The position numbers and the translations under genes were made by a program. Of a stretch of DNA of 53,066 nt, positions 41,523 through 48,309 are shown one piece after another. The stretch comes from Methanocorpusculum sp. (lineage in GTDB: Archaea; Halobacteriota; Methanomicrobia; Methanomicrobiales; Methanocorpusculaceae), in contig JAFQBW010000008.1 of NCBI GenBank assembly GCA_017399555.1, forward strand, positions 1-53,066. The letters run 5' to 3'. Below the pieces are notes generated by a model. That model searched no databases. It saw nothing but the letters and a program-made list of their open reading frames with translations, and had not been told where the DNA came from. Positions within the stretch are counted from its first letter, which is position 1. Each line of letters opens with the position of its first letter.

Positions 41523-42197
41523 TCATTTTTTCATGTAATTATCTAAAATGTCTTCGTATTCCACTGGAATTGTATAACACCATACGGTATAAGGCTTTGG
41601 CGACCCATCGCTATTATGCTGGTCCGGAGAAATCGTGGTGGTGATACACCAGCTTCCTTCCACAGTACCAAGATATCCAATATATTCCGTACCAATGGGA
41701 CAACCTTCGTATCCGACATACAGCACTTTCATGCTTTGTGTATCATTGGACTGGTAGATGGCTTCTGTCACAAAGGAAAAATCCCCGGATGCACGAGAAA
41801 GGATGTCTGCAATGGTGTCGCAGAACATCTCGTCCTCAATTTTCTTCCCATCCCAAAACACACATGTAATTTCTCCGGAATTTGGAATCTCATAGTCATC
41901 TCTCACCAGCAGAGACTGGTCTAAAAAACTACGGAGAACAATAAAGGTGTGAGACGAATCTTCCTCTACTTCGTTGATTTGCCAACCATCCTCTGTTTTT
42001 GCAATAGTTCGCCCTTCTGAATATTCTCCATAAGAAGGCACATACATCGTGTCTTTCCAATAGACGCCTTCCCCGCGGCGCTGGCCTGAGCGGTCAAAGA
42101 CAATAACACCTTGCGCTATAAGTAGAGCAGCCACCGCCAATATAACTACAGCAAGGGCGAGAAGCAGAATTAAACTTTTTCTTGTCCTGCCCTTCAT
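41523..42197 (-). CDS. Membrane-anchored exported protein, 224 aa
   Basis: ATG 42197 (GTG 42200 is also possible) begins right after the stop of the upstream gene, suggesting coupling. The basic N-terminus MKGRTRKS and one helix (LILLLALAVVILAVAALLIA) anchor a ~195-residue external domain rich in aromatic strands. No domain is recognised. Confidence 0.65.
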   Translation of the reverse strand: MKGRTRKSLILLLALAVVILAVAALLIAQGVIVFDRSGQRRGEGVYWKDTMYVPSYGEYSEGRTIAKTEDGWQINEVEEDSSHTFIVLRSFLDQSLLVRDDYEIPNSGEITCVFWDGKKIEDEMFCDTIADILSRASGDFSFVTEAIYQSNDTQSMKVLYVGYEGCPIGTEYIGYLGTVEGSWCITTTISPDQHNSDGSPKPYTVWCYTIPVEYEDILDNYMKK

Positions 42198-42200
42198 CAC

Positions 42201-42554
42201 TTATTCAGGCCACTCCCAACCGTCGCAACGCCCAATATAGTCGCAGGGGATGCCTTCAAACTTACCCGCCGGCAGTTCCTCCCCTTCCATCGTAATAACC
42301 ATGTTCTTACATACACGGTGCCATTCCAGTTCCTCCAGAGTGTCGTAGATGCCTGATGTGTAGGCCTTCAATGTGTAGTTGGCCAGGATATCCCGTTCCT
42401 CATCGTTCAATTTAGCGAGAATATCATTGATTCCGCTTTTCGCTTCTACGCCCTTGACCTCGCCGCGCTTGATGCTGGTCATGGCGGCACAGGAGCCGGA
42501 CAGCTTTACAAGGCTGTCAATCAACGACTTATAATTTTCCAACCCACTGCTCAT
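42201..42554 (-). CDS. Hypothetical 117-aa protein
   Basis: GGAGGTG lies upstream and a sigma-A-like promoter is at 42600-42628. It is helical in the first 90 residues (LENYKSLIDSLVKLSGSCAA, then LNDEERDILANYTLKAY). The end has CDYIGRCDGWEWPE. Soluble. It forms a two-gene operon with the exported protein. Not recognised. Confidence 0.65.
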   Translation of the reverse strand: MSSGLENYKSLIDSLVKLSGSCAAMTSIKRGEVKGVEAKSGINDILAKLNDEERDILANYTLKAYTSGIYDTLEELEWHRVCKNMVITMEGEELPAGKFEGIPCDYIGRCDGWEWPE

Positions 42555-42599
42555 GAGTACACCTCCATAGTTGTGCGATGCATGTTGTTTATGCCCTAT

Positions 42600-42628
42600 A
42601 TCATACCACCCCGCCGCCTTTCTTTCAA
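42600..42628 (-). promoter_or_regulatory. Sigma-A-like promoter (minus)
   Basis: Minus strand TTGAAA, a 17-base spacer and TATGAT with a TG upstream of the -10. Confidence 0.7.
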
Positions 42629-42713
42629 TTCTTCAATTCCCATCTTAAAGAAAAGTTCATTCTCACGGAGTGGATATGTTAAACTTCATGGACAGATTGC
42701 CAGCGGTAGTTGG

Positions 42714-42743
42714 TTGCAGAGGCGTCCTCTACCCTGCTATGAT
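42714..42743 (+). promoter_or_regulatory. Sigma-A-like promoter for XRE gene (plus)
   Basis: TTGCAG, an 18-base spacer ending in TGC, and TATGAT, 29 bases before the ATG at 42772. Confidence 0.6.
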
Positions 42744-42771
42744 GATAGTGAATATGAAAGGGGGCTGCACC

Positions 42772-43134
42772 ATGAACTTCAATGAAAAGCTCATAGAACT
42801 GAGGAAGTCAAAGGGTCTGTCACAGGACGAATTGGGACAGAGATTAGGGGTCAGCAGACAGACCATATCCAAATGGGAGCTGGCGCAAAGCTACCCGGAC
42901 TTTCAGCGCCTGGTCCTGTTGAGCGACTATTTCGGTATGTCCCTTGATGCGCTTGTCAAGGATGTCGACGTACAGGATGTACGGGAGAAAAATCTGAACG
43001 ACCAAAAGCTGACCGCTATCTACGACGATATCCAATCCGCAAAATCAACGTTCAACACGATATTTAATGGTCTCGCCATTTTTGGCGTCGTCGGCACCGT
43101 GTTTTTTCTCCTCCTCGGCATTCTCCTGCGCTGA
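42772..43134 (+). CDS. Membrane-tethered XRE-family regulator, 120 aa
   Basis: AAGGGGG lies upstream of ATG 42772; the longer frame covers the promoter. Residues ~5-60 are an HTH_3 domain (GLSQDELGQRLGVSRQTISK). A short helical linker leads to one C-terminal membrane helix (GLAIFGVVGTVFFLLLGILL). It is the smallest of the four membrane-bound XRE proteins in the window. Target unknown. Confidence 0.83.
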   Translation: MNFNEKLIELRKSKGLSQDELGQRLGVSRQTISKWELAQSYPDFQRLVLLSDYFGMSLDALVKDVDVQDVREKNLNDQKLTAIYDDIQSAKSTFNTIFNGLAIFGVVGTVFFLLLGILLR

Positions 43135-43156
43135 ACTTATATCGCATGGGCGCCCT

Positions 43157-43185
43157 GCCGGCACAGGCTCTTTCCCTGTGTCGGC
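43157..43185 (+). terminator. Terminator after XRE gene
   Basis: GCCGGCACAGG / CCTGTGTCGGC (one G-T pair), then TTTGTC. Confidence 0.65.
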
Positions 43186-43259
43186 TTTGTCATTCCACCA
43201 TACTGTTGTGAACTGCTCAATGACGCACGGAGGATATGAGTCCATGCGACAAGCAGTAT
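43184..43259 (+). promoter_or_regulatory. CATACTG leader motif, copy E, with inverted repeat
   Basis: CTTTGTCATTCCAC precedes CATACTG at 43199-43205, then TGACGCACGGAG at 43221-43232. ATACTGTTGT (43200-43209) pairs with ACAAGCAGTAT (43249-43259) with a one-base bulge, placing the second box in the loop. Confidence 0.6.
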
Positions 43260-43282
43260 TAACACACAGGAGGAACAAAGAA

Positions 43283-43471
43283 ATGCAGGAATACCGCAGA
43301 GTCATGGTGAAGCGCTACGGTTTCGCCCAAATCCCCGCCGATTCAGATACAGAGGCACTGGAGGAAGTCAAGTCAATGAGCCACAGTGACTTTGACTGGG
43401 GTGACGTGGATACGGATGACGCTGAAGTTATCGACGTGTTGGACGAACACGGGAACTCCATTCAAAGCTGA
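43283..43471 (+). CDS. Small acidic protein, 62 aa
   Basis: The start at 43283 follows AGGAGG. An in-frame ATG at 43244, ten or so bases after the GGAG of the second leader box, would add 13 residues and is a real alternative. The C-terminal half is very acidic (DFDWGDVDTDDAEVIDVLDE). It is the first gene of the copy E block and its stop overlaps the next start (TGATG). Confidence 0.6.
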   Translation: MQEYRRVMVKRYGFAQIPADSDTEALEEVKSMSHSDFDWGDVDTDDAEVIDVLDEHGNSIQS

Positions 43472-44052
43472 TGGATGCCATGATAGACCGTAATTTGCCG
43501 GCACAGCGCATTGAAACGGCGCCAGCATCGCCTGCAGATACACAGGCGCAAAATACAATTTGGTGGTCGTCATCAAACATTATCTCCCCGGCATCCTTCC
43601 TCGCCCTCCCGGATAATCGGGGAATCCCCCACGAAAGGCTGGTGTCGGAATGGCGAAATTTCTATGCCTTGCACCAGCTCCTGCTCTCCATCGGAGGGCA
43701 CGAGACCTGTTTCCCACCGGCTGAGGAGGACATAGAGGCCATACTAAAGCGCGGCCGCTTCTATCCCGGCCACTCAAGGATGATGGTGGGCAAGCCGAGC
43801 CAGTGCCACAGGAACAGCTGCGAACTGTGGCTGAATAACCGCCGGCAGTTCCAGGTCAGTATCGCCACCGGCTACGCCCTTTCCACAGACGGGCTTTGGC
43901 GCCAGCACACATGGCTCATCCATCGCTACAGGACCCGGACACAGAGCCGGCTGCGCCTTATTGAGACCACGGAGAAGCGGCTTGGCTACTTCGGGTTTGA
44001 GATGACCGAGGAAGAAGCGATGGCCTTCTGCAGCAGCAACGGATTATATTGA
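43471..44052 (+). CDS. Hypothetical 193-aa protein
   Basis: It starts in the stop codon of the previous gene. The first 30 residues are low-complexity; the remainder is basic and aromatic (ELWLNNRRQFQVSIATGYAL, WRQHTWLIHRYRTRTQSRLR). It has no membrane segment and is not recognised. The basic C-terminal half suggests nucleic-acid contact, but this is only a composition-based guess. Confidence 0.6.
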   Translation: MDAMIDRNLPAQRIETAPASPADTQAQNTIWWSSSNIISPASFLALPDNRGIPHERLVSEWRNFYALHQLLLSIGGHETCFPPAEEDIEAILKRGRFYPGHSRMMVGKPSQCHRNSCELWLNNRRQFQVSIATGYALSTDGLWRQHTWLIHRYRTRTQSRLRLIETTEKRLGYFGFEMTEEEAMAFCSSNGLY

Positions 44053-44063
44053 AGGAGGCAGAA

Positions 44064-44393
44064 ATGGAAACAGAATATCGGAATACTGTACCGGACGCTG
44101 TTCTGACGCAGCGCTCCGGAGAAGACGGATTTACAAAATCAGAGATTGTGGAGATGCTGGATAAACTCGTCCTGTCTCCTGACGAGGAAGTGGACGCCAT
44201 TTATCTGGAAGGCGACTCCGCCATCGCCTTCGGTTTCATCCGCATGGCAATCAGCGAGGAGAAGCTGTCCTTTGAGACCGGACAGCAGTCAGACTTCGGG
44301 CGTCAGGCCCTCACAGTCGTCAATGACGTTACTATGGAGAACGAGGACTGCCGGTACAACTTCGCAGGCGTTGATACGCTGATGTACTATTGA
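44064..44393 (+). CDS. Hypothetical acidic 109-aa protein
   Basis: AAGGAGG sets the start at 44064. An acidic soluble protein (MLDKLVLSPDEEVDAIYLEG) with a mixed fold. It is in the copy E block with short gaps on both sides. Not recognised. Confidence 0.6.
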   Translation: METEYRNTVPDAVLTQRSGEDGFTKSEIVEMLDKLVLSPDEEVDAIYLEGDSAIAFGFIRMAISEEKLSFETGQQSDFGRQALTVVNDVTMENEDCRYNFAGVDTLMYY

Positions 44394-44409
44394 CAGGAGG
44401 ATATCTGTT

Positions 44410-44682
44410 ATGCTCTCCCCTAAAGACGAAATGCAGCGCATTTTTGACCGGCTGCGGAAAATTGAGGCGGTCATCAATCCAACCAATGCCCCCTTCTACT
44501 TTCCTCTGGAGCATGAGCTGTGCGCCGAACGCAACCAGCTTATCACGGCCTACTATGAACTAAAGCGCTACGGAGACTGGTTTTTCAAACGTCATCCGAG
44601 CATCCTCATCGGAATGCATCTCACAGGAGCCACAGCTCTGCAGGCACGCATCAATCACGCCGTCGCCTGGAACACACGCTGA
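44410..44682 (+). CDS. Hypothetical helical 90-aa protein
   Basis: AGGAGG lies 11 bases upstream. It is mostly helical (MQRIFDRLRKIEAVI, then CAERNQLITAYYELKRYGDW). It is the last gene before a strong hairpin at 44695-44729. Not recognised. Confidence 0.6.
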   Translation: MLSPKDEMQRIFDRLRKIEAVINPTNAPFYFPLEHELCAERNQLITAYYELKRYGDWFFKRHPSILIGMHLTGATALQARINHAVAWNTR

Positions 44683-44694
44683 ATAAAAGCTTTG

Positions 44695-44736
44695 CCTCCT
44701 TGTTCTTCCATACTGGCAGAACAAGGAGGTGCTTTT
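44695..44736 (+). terminator. Terminator with CATACTG in its loop (copy J)
   Basis: CCTCCTTGTTCT / AGAACAAGGAGG form a 12-bp perfect stem followed by TGCTTTTC. The 11-base loop holds CATACTG (44709-44715). The 3' arm contains AAGGAGG, so the hairpin could also hide the ribosome site of the HD-GYP gene. Confidence 0.7.
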
Positions 44737-44744
44737 CTATTTCT

Positions 44745-45314
44745 ATGAACACTGTTATCAACGCACTGCTTATCGCACTTGACGCCAAGGACCCCGCCAG
44801 CGCCGCACACTGCCGGAACGTAGCGCTCATGACTGGCAGACTCACAAAACACATGGTTCTGCCGGACACGTTTTCATCGCTTCTCCAGTCAGCCGCACTC
44901 ATCCACGATGTTGGGAAAATCGGTATTCCAGACGCCGTGTTGAATTACCCCTGCTCCCTCAATCGGCCAGGCATGGCCATTATCCGCTCCCATCCGGACA
45001 TCGGCGCGCAAATCCTTTTGAACGGGGATATCCCCGACTCCATCATTGCCTGCGTGCGCCACCATCATGAGTTCTGGGATGGGTCTGGATATCCATCCGG
45101 TCTTTCCGGCCAGGACATACCACTTGGCGCCCGTATTATCACTGTGCTGGATGCCATTGACGCTATGTGCGGGCAGCGGTGCTATAGGGGCGCCATGCCT
45201 CTGAGCGACTGTCGAGGGGAAATCCTCCGTCTACGTGGAAAATGGTATGACCCGCAGGTGGTTGATACGCTCATGGAAAACTGGGAATCGGTCACTGACG
45301 GATTATACCCCTGA
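44745..45314 (+). CDS. HD-GYP domain protein, putative c-di-GMP phosphodiesterase
   Basis: ATG 44745 is the first methionine, although AAGGAGG lies 15 bases upstream, rather far; a non-ATG start in between is possible. The 189 residues are one HD-GYP domain: H22, the catalytic pair H54-D55 (LIHDVGKIGIPD), and HHHEFWDGSGYPSGL followed by PLGARIITVLDAIDAM. Such enzymes open cyclic di-GMP or related dinucleotides. No sensory domain is attached. It may balance the GGDEF protein at 28263. Confidence 0.88.
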   Translation: MNTVINALLIALDAKDPASAAHCRNVALMTGRLTKHMVLPDTFSSLLQSAALIHDVGKIGIPDAVLNYPCSLNRPGMAIIRSHPDIGAQILLNGDIPDSIIACVRHHHEFWDGSGYPSGLSGQDIPLGARIITVLDAIDAMCGQRCYRGAMPLSDCRGEILRLRGKWYDPQVVDTLMENWESVTDGLYP

Positions 45315-45321
45315 CGCTTTT

Positions 45322-45373
45322 CTGTCTTTTATTCTTTCATACTGCCATATACCTGCTCCAAAGATGACAGGAG
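45322..45373 (+). promoter_or_regulatory. CATACTG leader motif, copy F
   Basis: TTTTATTCTTT precedes CATACTG at 45338-45344, then TGACAGGAG at 45365-45373. The GACAGGAG part starts 21 bases after the first box, exactly as in copy G. The gene starts at 45408 with its own AAAGGAG site. Confidence 0.6.
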
Positions 45374-45407
45374 AATATATCTTACGGCGATTGAAAGGAG
45401 ACAGAGC

Positions 45408-46169
45408 ATGAGTTATACTATCGAATACAACCGACAATTCCTGCGCTCCGAGCGAGGCATCACACCCGTCTGGCTGTCTGGGAGCAACAATGTATGGGAA
45501 CCGAGACCCTATGGTCGGGAACGCCGGTGCCGGGAATGGAATTGTTTTATGAACCTGCTTGGCGCTCCCGAGGCAGAAATCATGGAGGCTGTCCAGAATA
45601 TGTGCGGCGGACCCTATCAGGAGCATTGGAAATCAAATGGACGGTGGGTGGATGACGCCGGGCTTATCCGGTGGGCAAAAAACGGCATCAGGGACGCCTG
45701 TACCGTTGAGGAGCTGCTGTCACGCAACTGGTGGTCCTCCCTCTCCGCCTATCTCCACATCTGGTCCCGGGACCTGAAAGACTCCATTGAGCTGCACAGC
45801 CGCATTGACGGAACGGCCGCTTTGGACGCCTTCATTGACAAGGCCAGAGCGCGCATCGGCAGCAAAGCGACCGGGGAGAGCATTTATCCCCATATCGTTT
45901 TCCCTGAGGAGCAGTTCCATAAGCCCCACGCCGTAGAGCGCTCTGCACCAAGGGGCGGCGACACCGCTTTACAAATCACCAGCGGAGAGCATACCGGCGC
46001 ATACATCCATAAAATCACGCGCCACAGCTACTGGTACAGCAAGAACCCAAAAGATGCCCGGCTATACTGCGGCGTCAATGCCGCAAAGCTGGCGGCAGAG
46101 CGTCTGATGAAACGGCATGAGACACTAAACCTTGTACCCGTGGTCTTAAAGGCCCCGGGCACTGTGTAA
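45408..46169 (+). CDS. Hypothetical 253-aa protein
   Basis: AAAGGAGA lies upstream. It is a basic soluble protein with a Trp-rich N-terminal half (TPVWLSGSNNVWEPRPYGRE, then RNWWSSLSAYLHIWSRDLK) and a basic C-terminus. It is the first gene of the copy F block, 19 bases before the macrodomain gene. Not recognised. Confidence 0.6.
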   Translation: MSYTIEYNRQFLRSERGITPVWLSGSNNVWEPRPYGRERRCREWNCFMNLLGAPEAEIMEAVQNMCGGPYQEHWKSNGRWVDDAGLIRWAKNGIRDACTVEELLSRNWWSSLSAYLHIWSRDLKDSIELHSRIDGTAALDAFIDKARARIGSKATGESIYPHIVFPEEQFHKPHAVERSAPRGGDTALQITSGEHTGAYIHKITRHSYWYSKNPKDARLYCGVNAAKLAAERLMKRHETLNLVPVVLKAPGTV

Positions 46170-46188
46170 TATACGGAGGTAGTCATTC

Positions 46189-46665
46189 ATGAAATATATC
46201 ATTGGAGATATTCTCACACCCAACCCTTTGGAAGACCATCTCGTTATCGTTTGTCATCAGGTCAACTGCAAAGGCGTAATGGGCGCCGGGCTTGCCCGTC
46301 AGATTCGAGAAAAGCATCCCGACGTCTTCTCCCTCTACCGAGACAAATGCCTGCAGATTGCCGCAGGTATCGGCGGCCTTGGTGATGTGCAGTTCTGCTC
46401 TGTGATTGCGGATGCCGGCTATGTCGTAGCCAATGTCTTCGGGCAGGATGGCTATGGACGGGGAAAGCAGTTTACGGACTATGCAGCGCTGCGCAAGGCT
46501 TTTGAACATATTGCCATGGGTTTCCCGACCAGCACAATCCGCATCCCCTACCTCATGGGCTGTGGACTGGGCGGCGGGAATTGGGACGAGGTGCTTCGTA
46601 TCATCGAGGAGACACTTGATTCCAAAGGCATCGACGTGGAAATCTGGCAGCTCCCCGCGGACTGA
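46189..46665 (+). CDS. Macrodomain protein
   Basis: The 158 residues form one macrodomain: MKYIIGDIL at the start, the ligand loop VCHQVNCKGVMGAGLARQIR, and GCGLGGGNWDEV near the end. Macrodomains bind or remove ADP-ribose; the NCKGVMGAGLA loop resembles those that hydrolyse ADP-ribose from DNA or protein (DarG/TARG1-like). No ADP-ribosyltransferase toxin is seen beside it. GGAGG lies upstream, and a terminator follows. Confidence 0.88.
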   Translation: MKYIIGDILTPNPLEDHLVIVCHQVNCKGVMGAGLARQIREKHPDVFSLYRDKCLQIAAGIGGLGDVQFCSVIADAGYVVANVFGQDGYGRGKQFTDYAALRKAFEHIAMGFPTSTIRIPYLMGCGLGGGNWDEVLRIIEETLDSKGIDVEIWQLPAD

Positions 46666-46686
46666 TTTCTCTCAACATCAAAAGAG

Positions 46687-46717
46687 GGCCGTCCATCACC
46701 ATGATGGGCGGCCTTTT
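46687..46717 (+). terminator. Terminator after macrodomain gene
   Basis: GGCCGTCCATCA / TGATGGGCGGCC (one G-T pair) then TTTTCC. Confidence 0.82.
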
Positions 46718-46723
46718 CCATGC

Positions 46724-46769
46724 CCCTGTTCATGCATATTGTAGACGTACCCCTTACTGATGCATGGAG
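46724..46769 (+). promoter_or_regulatory. CATACTG leader motif, variant copy H
   Basis: CCCTGTTCATG precedes CATATTG at 46735-46741 (one base changed), then TGATGCATGGAG at 46758-46769 after 16 bases. CATGCAT (46731-46737) and ATGCATG (46760-46766) form an inverted repeat. Confidence 0.5.
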
Positions 46770-46801
46770 TTGGAAATATGATTATCAAAGGAGACATGGA
46801 A

Positions 46802-47926
46802 ATGAAGTATAAGAGCAACGCCCAGACCATCGTCATCGACTTCGATGATACCCTGTGTGAATTTGTACGGCCGGCTCTTGACCGGGTAAATCAGAAACAT
46901 GGTTGGGATGTCCGGTACGACGACATCACCGACTGGTATTTCTCCACCTTCCCGGAAGAAGTACGGAAGGCTATCTATCACGAATTCTCCCGACCTGAGC
47001 TGTACGAGTCCCAGACGCCCATCCCCGGCTCTGGTGATATGCTGCGGCATCTCATTGACGCCGGCCATGATGTTATCATCACCTCCTCCGCCTATCCCGA
47101 GTATATGACGACACGAGCCACGCAAATTATGACCCTGTTCCCCATGGTGTCGCAGGAAAACATCCTCCTGGGAACCCGGAAGGATACCGTGCAGGCAGAC
47201 ATCATGCTGGACGATGCCAGACACAACATTGAGCGGACACGGGCCAAGTATCCCATTCTTATCCGCCGGCCATGGAACCGCTCTATGACGGGACTGCTCT
47301 CCGTCAACAGCTTTGAGGATTTTCTGTGCCTTGTAGAACGCATCGCCGCACAGAACCCGCAGCCCATCCTCCGTCCGGACAATGAACCGAGCGTTATCTG
47401 TCTCGTGGCGCCGTCCGGGGCCGGAAAATCTGCCATTGCCCGTGCCCTATCTAAACACCCCGCATTTGGCATCCCCAAATCCATGACCACGCGGGAAAGG
47501 CGCCCGGATGAGCCAGTCGATGCGTACCGGTTTGTCAGCGACGCCACCTTCGAGCAGCACCTGAAAGCCGGACATTTTCTGGAGACGACCGTCTATTCCG
47601 GCCATAAGTACGGCACACAGAAAGAGGAAATCACGCGGCTCCTGGACAATGGCCAGCATGCGGTCATTCCCATCGACATGTGCGGTGCCGCGTCTCTGAA
47701 AGCGGCTTTTGGAGACCGGGCCATCCTTGTATTCGTGCGCAGGGACCGTGCCGCTGTCATTCAGGACATTGTTGCCCGCCGGGTGGATGATGCGGATAAA
47801 GTGCGTCGCATCATGAGCCTGGACGCCGAGTACGCCAATGAGGACCTGTGCGACTTCACACTGGTCAACAACAGCACCCTGCAGGATGCGGTACATCGCA
47901 TTACCGCCTATCTGAAAACAGCCTGA
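46802..47926 (+). CDS. 5'-nucleotidase (HAD) fused to guanylate kinase-like domain
   Basis: ATG 46802 lies eight bases after AAAGGAG; the in-frame ATG 46778 with GGAG eight bases upstream is an alternative. Residues ~8-185 are a HAD phosphatase of the 5'(3')-deoxyribonucleotidase type (VIDFDDTLCEF with D13 and D15, then TSSAYPEY and IMLDDARHN). Residues ~195-374 are a guanylate kinase-like domain (VAPSGAGKSAIARAL, KSMTTRERRP, then a YSGHKYGT-type segment). One half would remove phosphate from a nucleotide and the other add one. It is the only gene of its transcription unit. Confidence 0.88.
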   Translation: MKYKSNAQTIVIDFDDTLCEFVRPALDRVNQKHGWDVRYDDITDWYFSTFPEEVRKAIYHEFSRPELYESQTPIPGSGDMLRHLIDAGHDVIITSSAYPEYMTTRATQIMTLFPMVSQENILLGTRKDTVQADIMLDDARHNIERTRAKYPILIRRPWNRSMTGLLSVNSFEDFLCLVERIAAQNPQPILRPDNEPSVICLVAPSGAGKSAIARALSKHPAFGIPKSMTTRERRPDEPVDAYRFVSDATFEQHLKAGHFLETTVYSGHKYGTQKEEITRLLDNGQHAVIPIDMCGAASLKAAFGDRAILVFVRRDRAAVIQDIVARRVDDADKVRRIMSLDAEYANEDLCDFTLVNNSTLQDAVHRITAYLKTA

Positions 47927-47944
47927 TATACTCAACAACACAGC

Positions 47945-47971
47945 AGCCGTCCGGCACCATGCCGGGCGGCT
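47945..47971 (+). terminator. Terminator after the fusion gene
   Basis: AGCCGTCCGGC / GCCGGGCGGCT (one G-T pair), then TTGATTTTG. Confidence 0.8.
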
Positions 47972-48002
47972 TTGATTTTGGGATATTAGCCTGTCGCTGC
48001 GC

Positions 48003-48081
48003 CCCGTTTCATTCACCCATACTGCTTTTGTGATTTGATTCTGACGACAGGAGCGCAGGCAAATCAACACTATCACAAAAG
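48003..48081 (+). promoter_or_regulatory. CATACTG leader motif, copy G, with long stem
   Basis: CGTTTCATTCAC precedes CATACTG at 48018-48024. CTTTTGTGAT (48025-48034) pairs perfectly with ATCACAAAAG (48072-48081), with an inner TTGATT / AATCAA pair. TGACGACAGGAG (48042-48053) sits in the loop, and the ribosome site GGAGG follows the stem directly. This is the best-formed copy. Confidence 0.65.
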
Positions 48082-48093
48082 GAGGTCTATCCC

Positions 48094-48294
48094 ATGCGTA
48101 TCAAACGAACGGTTATCGCGGCAATCATCTGCTGCATTCTGGGCGTTGTTCTGTTCCTTATCTTCCATTACATCGGAAATCTGAACAGGCCTGCTCCGGC
48201 CCTCGGCGGCGAGCTGCTGGTCGCGCTTCTTCCCTTCCTCGTCTATTTTATCTTCCGCCCTATCCTGCGGGACATTTTCTGCGACATTATGTGA
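48094..48294 (+). CDS. Small membrane protein, 66 aa
   Basis: AAAGGAGG lies upstream. Two membrane helices (VIAAIICCILGVVLFLIFHY and LLVALLPFLVYFIF) with a short loop. It is the first gene of the copy G block. Not recognised. Confidence 0.7.
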   Translation: MRIKRTVIAAIICCILGVVLFLIFHYIGNLNRPAPALGGELLVALLPFLVYFIFRPILRDIFCDIM

Positions 48295-48309
48295 AAGGAG
48301 ACCGATGCC

